A stretch of 37,365 nt of DNA from Dinoroseobacter sp042096155. Lineage in GTDB: Bacteria > Pseudomonadota > Alphaproteobacteria > Rhodobacterales > Rhodobacteraceae. The DNA is taken from the NCBI GenBank assembly GCA_042096155.1, contig JBELMC010000017.1:1-37365 (forward strand), written 5' to 3'. A program made the translations under genes and the position numbers. A model generated the notes under the pieces. It saw only the letters and a list, made by a program, of their open reading frames with translations. It was not told where the DNA came from and did no database searches. Of this stretch, positions 8,040-16,328 are shown in pieces (within the stretch, counting starts at the first letter, position 1; the number at the start of each line of letters is the position of its first letter).

Positions 8040-9491
8040 ATGGCTTTTACACTCGCCATCGTCGGTCGCCCCAATGTGGGCAAGTCGACATTGTTCAACA
8101 GACTTGTCGGCAAGCGTCTGGCGCTGGTCGATGATCAGCCGGGCGTGACACGCGATTTGCGCGAAGGTGCGGCGCGATTGGGTGATTTGCAGTTCACCGT
8201 GATCGACACCGCCGGCCTTGAAGAGGCCACGGATGACAGTCTTCAGGGGCGTATGCGCAAACTGACTGAACGTGCGGTTGGCATGGCGGATGCGTGCTTG
8301 TTTATAATCGATGCGCGCGCTGGGGTCACCGCCACAGATCAGGTTTTCGCCGACATTTTGCGCCGAACCTCCAAATATGTGATTCTGGGGGCCAACAAAG
8401 CGGAAGGTGCTGCCGCCGATGCCGGCATCTATGAAGCGTTTGGCTTGGGGCTGGGGGATCCGATCCCGATTTCTGCCGAGCATGGCGAAGGAATGGCGGA
8501 GCTTTTGGTTGGGTTGCAACCGCTGGTCGACGCCGCCGAAAGAGCCGCAACTGACGTCGAAGCGCCAGATACGGATTTGGCGATCGACGACGAGACCGGC
8601 GACATGCGCATCCCGACCCGTGCGAAACCGTTACAAGTCGCTGTTGTCGGCCGCCCAAATGCAGGAAAATCTACTCTTATCAACCAGATGCTGGGCGAGG
8701 ACCGCTTGTTGACCGGTCCTGAGGCGGGTCTCACGCGCGACGCGATCTCGGTCCAAATGGACTGGCTTGGAACCCCAATCCGGCTGTTTGACACGGCAGG
8801 CATGCGCAAGCGGGCGAAAGTTCAGGAGAAGTTAGAAAAACTCAGCGTATCGGACGGCTTGCGCGCCGTAAAATTCGCCGAAGTTGTGGTTGTTTTGTTG
8901 GATGCGGCCATCCCGTTTGAACAACAAGATCTGCGGATTGCCGATTTGGCGGAACGTGAAGGCCGTGCGGTGGTTGTCGCTGTGAACAAATGGGATCTCG
9001 AAGAGGACAAACAAGCAAAACTTTCAGGCCTGCGCGAAGCGTTTGAACGTCTTCTGCCGCAGCTGCGCGGAGCGCCTTTGGTCACCGTGTCTGCAAAAAC
9101 CGGGCGTGGAATTGCGCGTCTCCAGGAGGCTGTTTTGCGCGCCTATGAGGTTTGGAACCGCCGCGTGCCAACTGCAACCTTGAACCGATGGTTGACGGAC
9201 ATGGTCGAAGCCCACCCGCCACCGGCCCCCGGCGGCCGGCGGATCAAACTGCGCTATATGACTCAGGCCAAAACTCGCCCCCCCGGTTTTGTTGTCATGA
9301 CCAGTTACCCTGAGAAGATGTCAGAGGCGTATTCACGCTATCTTGTCAACGGGTTGCGGGCTGACTTTAATATGCCCGGCACGCCCATTCGTCTGACCTT
9401 CCGAGGCCAGGGCGATGCCAACCCCTATAAAAACCGTAAGAAGTCGACGCCGTCGCGGTTGCGCAAACATACCGGCAAGCCAAGCTTCTGA
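8040..9491 (+). CDS. der: Ribosome biogenesis GTPase Der (EngA)
   Basis: Essential GTPase with two tandem G domains and a KH-like C-terminal domain that acts in maturation of the 50S ribosomal subunit. In the first G domain G1 is GRPNVGKS (residues 8-15), G3 is DTAGL and G4 reads NKAE instead of the usual NKxD, a form I recall from other alphaproteobacterial Der proteins. In the second domain G1 is GRPNAGKS, G3 DTAGMRKR and G4 NKWD. The C-terminal KH-like part carries RIKLRYMTQAKTRPPGF and ends in a basic Lys/Arg-rich tail. The 483-aa length is typical (E. coli 490). The ATG at 8040 starts directly at the first beta-strand, but there is no good Shine-Dalgarno close to it. Its stop lies 2 bp from that of the convergent dsbA-like gene. 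Confidence 0.97.
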   Translation: MAFTLAIVGRPNVGKSTLFNRLVGKRLALVDDQPGVTRDLREGAARLGDLQFTVIDTAGLEEATDDSLQGRMRKLTERAVGMADACLFIIDARAGVTATDQVFADILRRTSKYVILGANKAEGAAADAGIYEAFGLGLGDPIPISAEHGEGMAELLVGLQPLVDAAERAATDVEAPDTDLAIDDETGDMRIPTRAKPLQVAVVGRPNAGKSTLINQMLGEDRLLTGPEAGLTRDAISVQMDWLGTPIRLFDTAGMRKRAKVQEKLEKLSVSDGLRAVKFAEVVVVLLDAAIPFEQQDLRIADLAEREGRAVVVAVNKWDLEEDKQAKLSGLREAFERLLPQLRGAPLVTVSAKTGRGIARLQEAVLRAYEVWNRRVPTATLNRWLTDMVEAHPPPAPGGRRIKLRYMTQAKTRPPGFVVMTSYPEKMSEAYSRYLVNGLRADFNMPGTPIRLTFRGQGDANPYKNRKKSTPSRLRKHTGKPSF

Positions 9492-9493
9492 GC

Positions 9494-10282
9494 TTAACCG
9501 CGCAGCTCGGCGACGGCGGCCGTCATGGCGTCAAGCGGCAAATATCCTCGGATCATCTGGTTGTTCATGACGAAAGTTGGCGTGCCGCGTATATCCAACG
9601 TTTCGGCAAGGACGCGATTGGCGTTGATCACGGCGGCCACGTCGGCCGATTGCATATGTTGCAACACCGCTGTGGCATCGAGGCCCAATTCAACGGCGAA
9701 CTGGCTGAGGGTTTGCGCGTCCGGATTGCTGCGCAGACGCATCAGCTGGTCATTTGCCGCGACATAGGCCGCGTCCCCTGCCAATTGCAGCACCGCGATC
9801 GCGAACTGACTGGACATCAAAGACGCCTCGCCCAAGATCGGGAACTCTTTGGTGATCAGGCGGATATTTCCATCCGACGCGATCAATTCGCGGATTTCGT
9901 CATGGGCGCGACGGCAATAGCCACAGCGGTAGTCGATGAACTCGACCAAGATGATGTCCCCATCTGGGTTGCCGCCGCTCCAAGAGCCCGGCGTGCCGTG
10001 TAAATCGGGCAGCACTGACGCAACTCGTTCGGCGTCGGATATGGCCAGCGCCTCTTGCTTGCGGACCTCGAGGATCTCTATTGCCTCCATGATCACATCG
10101 GGGTTGTCCAACAGATAGGCCCGCACTTCGGCGTGAAACGCGTTTTGATCGGTGAATTGAAACCCTGTTGAGACCGGCGCAATCTCTGGCCCCGGGTCAG
10201 GTTTATAGGCCTGTGTGGCGGCGAGACCGACCAAAACGGCAGCTCCGCCCAACGTGATGAATGGCAAAAAATTCCAGGCCAT
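9494..10282 (-). CDS. DsbA-family thiol:disulfide oxidoreductase
   Basis: Periplasmic or membrane-anchored thioredoxin-fold protein (262 aa) expected to introduce or shuffle disulfide bonds in exported proteins. Residues 1-24 form an N-terminal hydrophobic segment (FITLGGAAVLVGLAATQA) that acts as signal or anchor. An amphipathic helix region (about 45-90) precedes the thioredoxin domain; this arrangement is seen in the Com1/BdbD-like branch. The redox motif is C120-G-Y-C123 in VEFIDYRCGYCRR, and the cis-proline loop is RGTPTFVMN near residue 235. GGA lies about 8 nt before the ATG (TAGGACATCGCCATG). It is convergent with der, 2 bp apart, and divergent from the aminotransferase gene. Substrates cannot be told from the sequence; a DsbC-like isomerase role is possible but the domain order does not favour it. 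Confidence 0.88.
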   Translation of the reverse strand: MAWNFLPFITLGGAAVLVGLAATQAYKPDPGPEIAPVSTGFQFTDQNAFHAEVRAYLLDNPDVIMEAIEILEVRKQEALAISDAERVASVLPDLHGTPGSWSGGNPDGDIILVEFIDYRCGYCRRAHDEIRELIASDGNIRLITKEFPILGEASLMSSQFAIAVLQLAGDAAYVAANDQLMRLRSNPDAQTLSQFAVELGLDATAVLQHMQSADVAAVINANRVLAETLDIRGTPTFVMNNQMIRGYLPLDAMTAAVAELRG

Positions 10283-10439
10283 GGCGATGTCCTATCGGGT
10301 TCAGATTATCCTGGTTAAACCTTATCGCCTGTGCGCCATGCTGCCCAGCCCTTTGCGCCAAAAGCTGCGTGATGCGCATCATATATTGACGCCATGAGCG
10401 CGGTTTGGAACAACGAAAACAGGATTTCGGAGGTCATAT

Positions 10440-11573
10440 ATGCGTTTATCGAACCGGTCTGAGGTCGATCCATTCATCGTCATGGATGTCATGGAAGCGG
10501 CGCGCCGCGCGGAAGCGTCTGGCCGATCAATCATTCATATGGAGGTCGGTCAGCCGGGCACGGGGGCGCCAAAAGGGGCTTTGAAGGCGGTCGAGGCGCA
10601 ATTGTCCGACCCATTGGGATACACTGTCGCGCTCGGGCTTCCTGCGCTGCGGGCCCAGATCGCCGCGTGGTACGCGACCTGCTATGATATCGATCTGGAT
10701 CCGTCACGGGTCATTGTCACCGCAGGGTCCTCGGCGGCCTTTTTGCTGGCATTCACCGCTTTGTTCGAAGCTGGAGATCGGGTGGGCGTGACCGAGCCAG
10801 GATACCCGTCTTACCGCTCGATCCTGAAGGCTTTGTCGCTGTTCCCGGTGGGGTTGGCCACAAAGGCCCAAGAGGGTCATCGCCTGACGCCAGACATGCT
10901 GCGTTCGGCCGATGTTGCAGGGGCGATTGTCGCCAGTCCCAATAATCCGACAGGGACAATGATAGACCGCCCCGGATTGTCCAGCCTGATCGAGGCCTCA
11001 GCGGATAAGTCGTTTATCAGTGACGAAATTTATCACGGCCTGCATTACGGCGCCCGTGCTGTGAGCGCTCTGGAAATCACTGACGAGGCTTATGTCATCA
11101 ATTCGTTTTCGAAATATTTCAGCATGACGGGCTGGCGTGTCGGATGGATGGTTGTTCCAGAAAACCATGTGCGTGCAATTGAACGACTGGCGCAGAATAT
11201 GTTTATTTGTGCGCCCCATGCCAGCCAGGTGGCTGCGTTAGGTGCGCTCAACAGCATTGACGCCTTGGAAGACCTGCGCCGTGTCTATGCCGCCAATCGC
11301 GATCTGTTGATCGCGGGCCTAAAAAAGGCGGGGTTCACTCAATTTGCGCCACCGGATGGGGCGTTTTATATCTATGCCGACGTTTCAGACTTCACCAAAG
11401 ATAGCCGCGCCTTCGCGGCTCGGATTTTACAAGAAGCTGGGGTTGCGGTGACACCGGGGCTCGATTTCGATCCAAATCGCGGCCATGAAACGCTTCGGTT
11501 TTCATATGCGCGCAGCACATCAGATATTGTTGAAGGGATCGCGAGGATCCAGGCCTTCATGGCGGCGCTTTGA
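10440..11573 (+). CDS. PLP-dependent class I/II aminotransferase
   Basis: Fold-type I pyridoxal-phosphate aminotransferase (377 aa), of the kind usually annotated as aspartate or aromatic aminotransferase. Visible motifs are the PLP-contact SPNNPTG (about 166-172), SDEIYHG (194-200) with the Asp and Tyr that bind the cofactor ring, the Schiff-base lysine K225 in NSFSKYFSMTGWRVGW, and the substrate-carboxylate Arg in LRFSYARS near the C-terminus. CGGAGG lies about 6 nt before the ATG. A weak promoter candidate (TTGACG at 10386-10391, 17-bp spacer, poor AACAAC) lies upstream. The divergent neighbour is the DsbA-like gene and the cell-wall amidase follows 24 bp later. The exact amino-acid substrate cannot be read from the sequence. 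Confidence 0.9.
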   Translation: MRLSNRSEVDPFIVMDVMEAARRAEASGRSIIHMEVGQPGTGAPKGALKAVEAQLSDPLGYTVALGLPALRAQIAAWYATCYDIDLDPSRVIVTAGSSAAFLLAFTALFEAGDRVGVTEPGYPSYRSILKALSLFPVGLATKAQEGHRLTPDMLRSADVAGAIVASPNNPTGTMIDRPGLSSLIEASADKSFISDEIYHGLHYGARAVSALEITDEAYVINSFSKYFSMTGWRVGWMVVPENHVRAIERLAQNMFICAPHASQVAALGALNSIDALEDLRRVYAANRDLLIAGLKKAGFTQFAPPDGAFYIYADVSDFTKDSRAFAARILQEAGVAVTPGLDFDPNRGHETLRFSYARSTSDIVEGIARIQAFMAAL

Positions 11574-11597
11574 TCGGGTAGGATCAGACCAAATGCC

Positions 11598-12827
11598 GTG
11601 CAAATCGCTGGTTGGGGAATGGGTTTGAAGTTTTTTTGTCTCAGTGCCGTGTTGCTTCTTGCCGGGACGATATTCTTGCCCTGTGTGCAAGCGCAGGATC
11701 TGCGCGCCGTCGCGCGGGTCGATATAGACTCGTCTTCGATTCGAGATGTCCGGCGGGGCTTTGTGGTCGATTTGTCGGTTTCTCAAGCGATTCCATATCG
11801 GATCCGGTTTTTTGATGGCCCGCCTCGGCTGCAGATCTCCTTTCGCGAAATTGACTGGACGGGGGTTGAGCTGTCTCGCTTGCTGGCCAGTGCGCATGTG
11901 CGTGGTGTGGCCACGGGACGGGATCAGCCGGGATGGAGCCATCTGACCTTGACGCTGGACCGCCCGTATGAGGTTGAAACGGCTCAGATGGACATCGCGC
12001 CTGAGTCCGGTGCGGCACAAATCTTAATTCGGCTCGCGGCAACAGATCAAACCCGGTTCACCACTCTCGCCGCGCAAACGCACCCGCCGGATGTCTTGCC
12101 AACCAAAGCCCCCGTGATCCCCCAAAAACCGATGGTGGTGCTGGATCCGGGCCATGGGGGATTTGATCCCGGGGCCCTAAACGGGGGCTATTCAGAAGCC
12201 GTGCTGATGATGGGTTTTGTCCGAGAGCTGCGTGAAAAGCTCGTGAGATCGGGGAATTACGATGTCGTTTTGACGCGAAATGCTGATATATTTGTGCCGT
12301 TGCCGCAACGGGTCTTGTTGGCCCGCCGCGCAGGTGCCGATGTTTTTTTGTCCTTTCATGCCGATGCCTTGAAGGCCGGGCAGGCAAGGGGTGCGACGGT
12401 GTACACACTCAGCCCCGCTGGATCTGACAACGCGTCGGAGCTGCTGGCGGGTCGGCTGAGTCGTGCGGATTTATTGGCGGGCGCTGATTTGGGTATGGTC
12501 GATGATTCTGTGGCCACAGCGCTGATGGATTTGGCGCGCCGCGACACCCAGCCGCGATCGGAGAGGCTGGCCGATCACCTTGTGGACAATATTTCAGCGG
12601 CCTTGGGGGGGATGCATAAATCGCCTCGGCTTACGGCGGATTTTGCGGTGCTGCGCGCGCCTGATATCCCGTCTGTGTTGATCGAATTGGGCTTCTTGAC
12701 CGATGAAAGGGATTTAGAAAACCTCCTGAACCCAGCATGGCGCGACCAGGCCGCCGAGGGTGTGATGGCGGCTTTGGACGCCTGGACCTTGCAAGACGCG
12801 GCATTGCAATCCTTGATGCGCCAATAG
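11598..12827 (+). CDS. amiC: N-acetylmuramoyl-L-alanine amidase (AmiC type, AMIN + Amidase_3)
   Basis: Periplasmic zinc amidase that removes stem peptides from peptidoglycan and helps daughter cells separate. The frame from the GTG at 11598 gives 409 aa; the ATG at 11619 (MGLKFFCLSAVLLLAG) is an alternative and either start keeps the Sec signal, with likely cleavage after VQA. An AMIN-like beta domain (about 35-140) is followed by a linker and the Amidase_3 catalytic domain from MVVLDPGHGGFDPGA (about 175). Zinc ligands are the His of DPGHGG, the Glu of GGYSEA and the His of SFHADA; the catalytic Glu is in VLIELGFL. Neighbouring PBP1A and prfB give an amidase/PBP1A/prfB order I recall from Rhodobacterales. 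PBP1A appears to have its own promoter, so co-transcription is not required. Confidence 0.92.
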   Translation: MQIAGWGMGLKFFCLSAVLLLAGTIFLPCVQAQDLRAVARVDIDSSSIRDVRRGFVVDLSVSQAIPYRIRFFDGPPRLQISFREIDWTGVELSRLLASAHVRGVATGRDQPGWSHLTLTLDRPYEVETAQMDIAPESGAAQILIRLAATDQTRFTTLAAQTHPPDVLPTKAPVIPQKPMVVLDPGHGGFDPGALNGGYSEAVLMMGFVRELREKLVRSGNYDVVLTRNADIFVPLPQRVLLARRAGADVFLSFHADALKAGQARGATVYTLSPAGSDNASELLAGRLSRADLLAGADLGMVDDSVATALMDLARRDTQPRSERLADHLVDNISAALGGMHKSPRLTADFAVLRAPDIPSVLIELGFLTDERDLENLLNPAWRDQAAEGVMAALDAWTLQDAALQSLMRQ

Positions 12828-13464
12828 TCTCATGATTTTGTGCAGGATCCTCCGCACAAGGCTGGCCAAGGCGCCACCCCCACAATACGGCCTGTCAGAC
12901 CGCTGCGTGCGGACATGACACTGACATTTACGGACCAAACAGGGCCGGAATACGGATGAAATTGTAATCCTGTTGGGCGGACCGATTTGCCCCCAACAGC
13001 AGGGCACCCGCCTCAAAAATACTGTTGTTGGCAGAGCAAGATATTGCGCACAGCCCCTGAAGACGGCGCTGCGCCGTGCGGCTGGATCGCCGCGCAATGT
13101 GGCGCCGATTGAAGCTGAAGTTCTGATGATGGTCCCACCGATGTCATGCCATTCCCAAACGACAAGCCCACATCCCATCAAAAAATAGGACCGAAACCAG
13201 CCAAGAGCCACGGTTTTCGACAGGCGACACAACACATTGGGCTGATATACAATGGGCTGATATGGCGTCCAACGGCGGGCACAACCGGGGTATTGAAGCA
13301 CCAATGCCCCCGTCTCGGGCGCAGTGTGTCTCGGGCGCAGTGTTGGTTTGTGATCAATCGGGGCATGGGGGGATTGGGGTCGGCTTTGTCGCGGTTTGAA
13401 GCAAGCTCGCAGTTTTGTGATCCGCTGTGCGGCGTTGCGCGCCCTTGCGACGGCGATGTGGCTT
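12828..13464. other. Gene-free region between amiC and PBP1A gene
   Basis: About 640 bp without a convincing gene. Open frames on both strands (for example 12973-13188 plus and 12714-13304 minus) are Cys/Arg/Trp-rich, match no family I know and lack good ribosome sites. Short direct repeats are visible: gggctgatat occurs twice near 13240-13265, and gtctcgggcgcagtgt occurs twice in tandem near 13312-13342. Possibly decayed sequence or an untranslated leader; no function assigned. Confidence 0.5.
12838..12859 (+). terminator. Stem-loop after amiC
   Basis: TTGTGC (12838-12843) pairs with GCACAA (12854-12859), with an internal palindromic AGGATCCT. It starts 11 bp after the amidase stop. The absence of a T-run makes it a weak terminator candidate. 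Confidence 0.35.
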
Positions 13465-13493
13465 TTGACCCGGCCCGCTGAGTATCCTATAAA
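13465..13493 (+). promoter_or_regulatory. Sigma70-type promoter for the PBP1A gene
   Basis: TTGACC (13465-13470) and TATAAA (13488-13493) are separated by exactly 17 bp, a near-consensus housekeeping promoter. Transcription would start near 13500, leaving about 22 nt before the TTG start at 13522, with AAAAGGG at 13507-13513 as ribosome site. The spacing of all elements is coherent and argues against the longer upstream reading of the gene. Confidence 0.6.
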
Positions 13494-13521
13494 CCCGCAA
13501 CGCTACAAAAGGGTTGTCCGA

Positions 13522-16062
13522 TTGATCCGGTTTTTTCTGTCGTTTCTCGGCGCTATTTTCAGCGCGTTGACCTTGGGGTTGTTTGCCGCTGCCCTGGTCA
13601 TCGGTGCGGTGTTGTGGATGTACGGGCGCGACCTGCCCAATACCGACGAGCTGGCGCAATACGCACCGCCCACGATCAGCCGCATCTATTCCGGCGAGGG
13701 GCGTTTGATGGACGAGTTTGCCCGCGAGCGGCGGTTGTTCGCCCCCTCCGCTGAGATCCCGGATCTGGTCAAACAGGCGTTCATCAGTGCAGAGGACAAG
13801 AACTTTTACAGCCATAAAGGCTATGATCCACGGGGCATGCTTTCAGCGGCGATCGACGCTGCGCGCGGCGGGCGGTTGCGTGGCGCGTCGACGATCACCC
13901 AGCAGGTGATGAAAAACTTCCTTTTGGGCGGAGAGCGCTCCGCCGAGCGCAAAATAAAAGAAATCGTGCTTGCCGCGCGGATGGAAGAATCGCTGTCCAA
14001 GGACCGTATTCTGGAGCTGTATCTCAACGAGATCTTTTTGGGCCAGAACAGCTTTGGCGTGGCGGCAGCGGCGCAGACTTATTTTAACAAGCCCTTGGGC
14101 GAGCTTGAGATACACGAAGCCGCCTATCTTGCTGCATTGCCCAAGGCGCCGTCAAACTATCATCCCGTACGCCAAAGCGAACGCGCGATTGATCGGCGCG
14201 ATTTCGTGCTGCGCGAGATGTTTGAAAACGGCTATATCGACGCGGCCAGCTTGACCGAGGCCCGCGCGGCCGAGCTGATCACGGTGCAAGGTGGCCAGAT
14301 TGAAAGCTTTCGGTCCGAACTGCCTGATCGGGATTATTTCTCGGATGAAATTCGCCGTCAGTTGTCTCAGCAATTCGGCGAGGAAGAATTTTTTACGGGG
14401 GGTCTGACGATTCGTGCGACGGTCGATCCGGTGTTGCAGGCCAAAGCCTCTGAAGCGCTGCGTCGGGGCTTGGAAACTTACGACCGGTCACTTGGTGTAT
14501 ATCATGGCCGCGAGGCAGCTATAGACCCTGCGCTTGTCACGGATGAAGCGGCTTGGCGGGCGGCGCTGGCGGCGGCGGAGGCGCCGCGCGACATCAGCGG
14601 GTGGCGCGTGGCCGTGGTGTTGGATCTTGATGGCAATGACGCGCGCTTGGGCGTTCAGGGCATCGACGGTCCGGACGCGCAGATCTTGATCGGGGCTGAT
14701 GTTGACTGGGCCCGCCCCAAACGCGAGGGCGGCGGTCTGGGCAATCGGGCGGCGCGCGTGTCTAATCTGCTGGATATCGGCGATGTGATCCTGGTGCAAA
14801 AAGACGACGCGGTCGACAACCGCTGGTCTTTGCGTCAGGTGCCGGAGGTTCAAGGGGGGTTCATGGCCATGGACGTGAATACCGGCCGTGTTCTGGCGAT
14901 GCAGGGGGGCTTCTCGTACCACAAATCGGTCTTTAATCGCGCAACTCAGGCGACCCGTCAGCCGGGGTCTTCGTTCAAGCCGTTGGTCTATGCGGCCGCG
15001 CTCGACTCGGGGTATTCCCCGGCCACAGTGGTGATCGACGCCCCGATCGAGATCGAAAGCGGCGACGGTTCGATCTGGCGGCCGAAAAACGCAACCGACC
15101 AGTTCTATGGGCCGACCACTCTGCGCACCGGGATCGAGCGATCGCGCAATCTGATGACAGTGCGTCTGGCCCAAGAGGTTGGGATGGAGGTGATCGCCCG
15201 CTATGCCGAGCATTTCGGTGTCTATGACCGGATGGATCCGTTTCTGGCCAATGCGCTTGGCGCACAAGAAACCACCTTGTTTGATATGGTTGCGGCCTAC
15301 GCGATGTTCGCCAATGGGGGCGAGCGGGTCGAACCGACATTGGTGGACCGGGTGCAGGACCGCAATGGCACGACAATTTACCGTCATGACAAACGCACCT
15401 GCCCGGATTGTGAATTGGCCAGTTTGGCACCGGATATTGCACCTTCAGTGGTGTCGAACCGCCAGCGCGTGATTGATCCGATCACTGCGTATCAGCTGAC
15501 CTCGATGATGCGCGGCGTTGTCGAGCGTGGCACCGCCTCGCGCACCGTGAACTTGCCAGTGCCTGTTGCGGGTAAAACCGGCACGACCAATGAAGCCAAA
15601 GATGTCTGGTTTGTAGGGTTTTCGTCCAATATCGTTGCGGGCTGCTATATCGGGTATGACCGACCGCGCAGCATGCCCGATGCGTCGGGGGGGGGCATGT
15701 GCGGACCGGTGTTCAACGAATTCATGGAATTGGCGATCCAGACCTATGGTGGTGGTCGCTTCCGGGTGCCACCGGGGGGCAATTTTGTGAATATTGACCG
15801 GTTCTCGGGGGCCCGGTTGTCCGACAACGCCATCGGAGAATACGTGGTGCCAGAGTATTTCCGTCAAGGAGAAGATCCGGTGATCGGCGTTTCGACAATT
15901 CTGGATGGTGGTTTTGCGATGGGCTCCAATTTGCCTTTGTTCTCGCGTGGCGAAGAGGAACCGACGGATTTTGGCACGGCTGTGACAACTTCGACAGGCC
16001 AGCAGCGGGTGATCCCGCAAAAGGCCACCTACGGGTCCTTGACGGCGGGCGGCCTGTATTGA
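13522..16062 (+). CDS. mrcA: Penicillin-binding protein 1A (bifunctional transglycosylase/transpeptidase)
   Basis: Inner-membrane class A PBP that polymerises glycan strands and cross-links peptides. I chose the TTG at 13522 (846 aa) rather than the ATG at 13396: AAAAGGG lies 8 nt before it, the protein then begins with its TM anchor (FFLSFLGAIFSALTLGLF), and the promoter at 13465-13493 lies inside the longer frame. The GT51 domain shows the catalytic EDKNFYSHKGYD, GASTITQQVMKNF, KIKEIVLAARMEESLSK and the LNEIFLGQNSFG block. The transpeptidase domain has SSFK in QPGSSFKPLVYAAAL, SRN in IERSRNLMTVR and KTGT in AGKTGTTNEAKDVWFVGF. An OB-like insert separates the two. All catalytic motifs are intact. 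The amidase lies upstream and prfB downstream. Confidence 0.95.
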   Translation: MIRFFLSFLGAIFSALTLGLFAAALVIGAVLWMYGRDLPNTDELAQYAPPTISRIYSGEGRLMDEFARERRLFAPSAEIPDLVKQAFISAEDKNFYSHKGYDPRGMLSAAIDAARGGRLRGASTITQQVMKNFLLGGERSAERKIKEIVLAARMEESLSKDRILELYLNEIFLGQNSFGVAAAAQTYFNKPLGELEIHEAAYLAALPKAPSNYHPVRQSERAIDRRDFVLREMFENGYIDAASLTEARAAELITVQGGQIESFRSELPDRDYFSDEIRRQLSQQFGEEEFFTGGLTIRATVDPVLQAKASEALRRGLETYDRSLGVYHGREAAIDPALVTDEAAWRAALAAAEAPRDISGWRVAVVLDLDGNDARLGVQGIDGPDAQILIGADVDWARPKREGGGLGNRAARVSNLLDIGDVILVQKDDAVDNRWSLRQVPEVQGGFMAMDVNTGRVLAMQGGFSYHKSVFNRATQATRQPGSSFKPLVYAAALDSGYSPATVVIDAPIEIESGDGSIWRPKNATDQFYGPTTLRTGIERSRNLMTVRLAQEVGMEVIARYAEHFGVYDRMDPFLANALGAQETTLFDMVAAYAMFANGGERVEPTLVDRVQDRNGTTIYRHDKRTCPDCELASLAPDIAPSVVSNRQRVIDPITAYQLTSMMRGVVERGTASRTVNLPVPVAGKTGTTNEAKDVWFVGFSSNIVAGCYIGYDRPRSMPDASGGGMCGPVFNEFMELAIQTYGGGRFRVPPGGNFVNIDRFSGARLSDNAIGEYVVPEYFRQGEDPVIGVSTILDGGFAMGSNLPLFSRGEEEPTDFGTAVTTSTGQQRVIPQKATYGSLTAGGLY

Positions 16063-16260
16063 TCAGCGATGCCCGGCCGGCCTTTGTGATTTGGCACGCC
16101 ATGCGACGCGCGTGAGGGTGCGGTTTGAGGCCATGCCAACGCATTTTCAGCGAAATCTGAATGGCGTCTTGGATCTGGATATGTTTGGTCAGATCCCGAC
16201 CCATACGCCCCGTTTAGATTTAGATATGGCCCCCACATTCGACCACAACGTGCAAGCCCG

Positions 16261-16276
16261 GCGGGGATTGCCCCGC
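16261..16276 (+). other. Stem-loop between PBP1A gene and prfB
   Basis: GCGGGG (16261-16266), loop ATTG, CCCCGC (16271-16276): a perfect 6-bp GC stem with a tetraloop, about 50 nt before the prfB start and without a T-run. It may attenuate read-through or structure the prfB leader. The rest of the 266-bp gap shows no gene I can support; the 62-codon frame at 16091-16279 looks random. Confidence 0.4.
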
Positions 16277-16328
16277 TGAGCCTGCTCGGCTAAACCTTGC
16301 CTATGGCTAAGAAATTAGGATGATCCTT

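Noticed and set aside
12714..13304. 196-codon minus-strand frame in the amiC-PBP1A gap
   Set aside because: It overlaps the end of amiC, is Cys/Trp/Arg-rich, has no Shine-Dalgarno and resembles no family I know.
14488..15387. 299-codon open frame on the minus strand opposite the PBP1A gene
   Set aside because: It is antisense to a fully motif-supported gene, is His/Arg/Pro-rich and has no recognisable domain or ribosome site; such mirror frames are common in GC-rich DNA.
16091..16279. 62-codon frame between PBP1A gene and prfB
   Set aside because: No ribosome site, no homology, and it ends in the GC hairpin.
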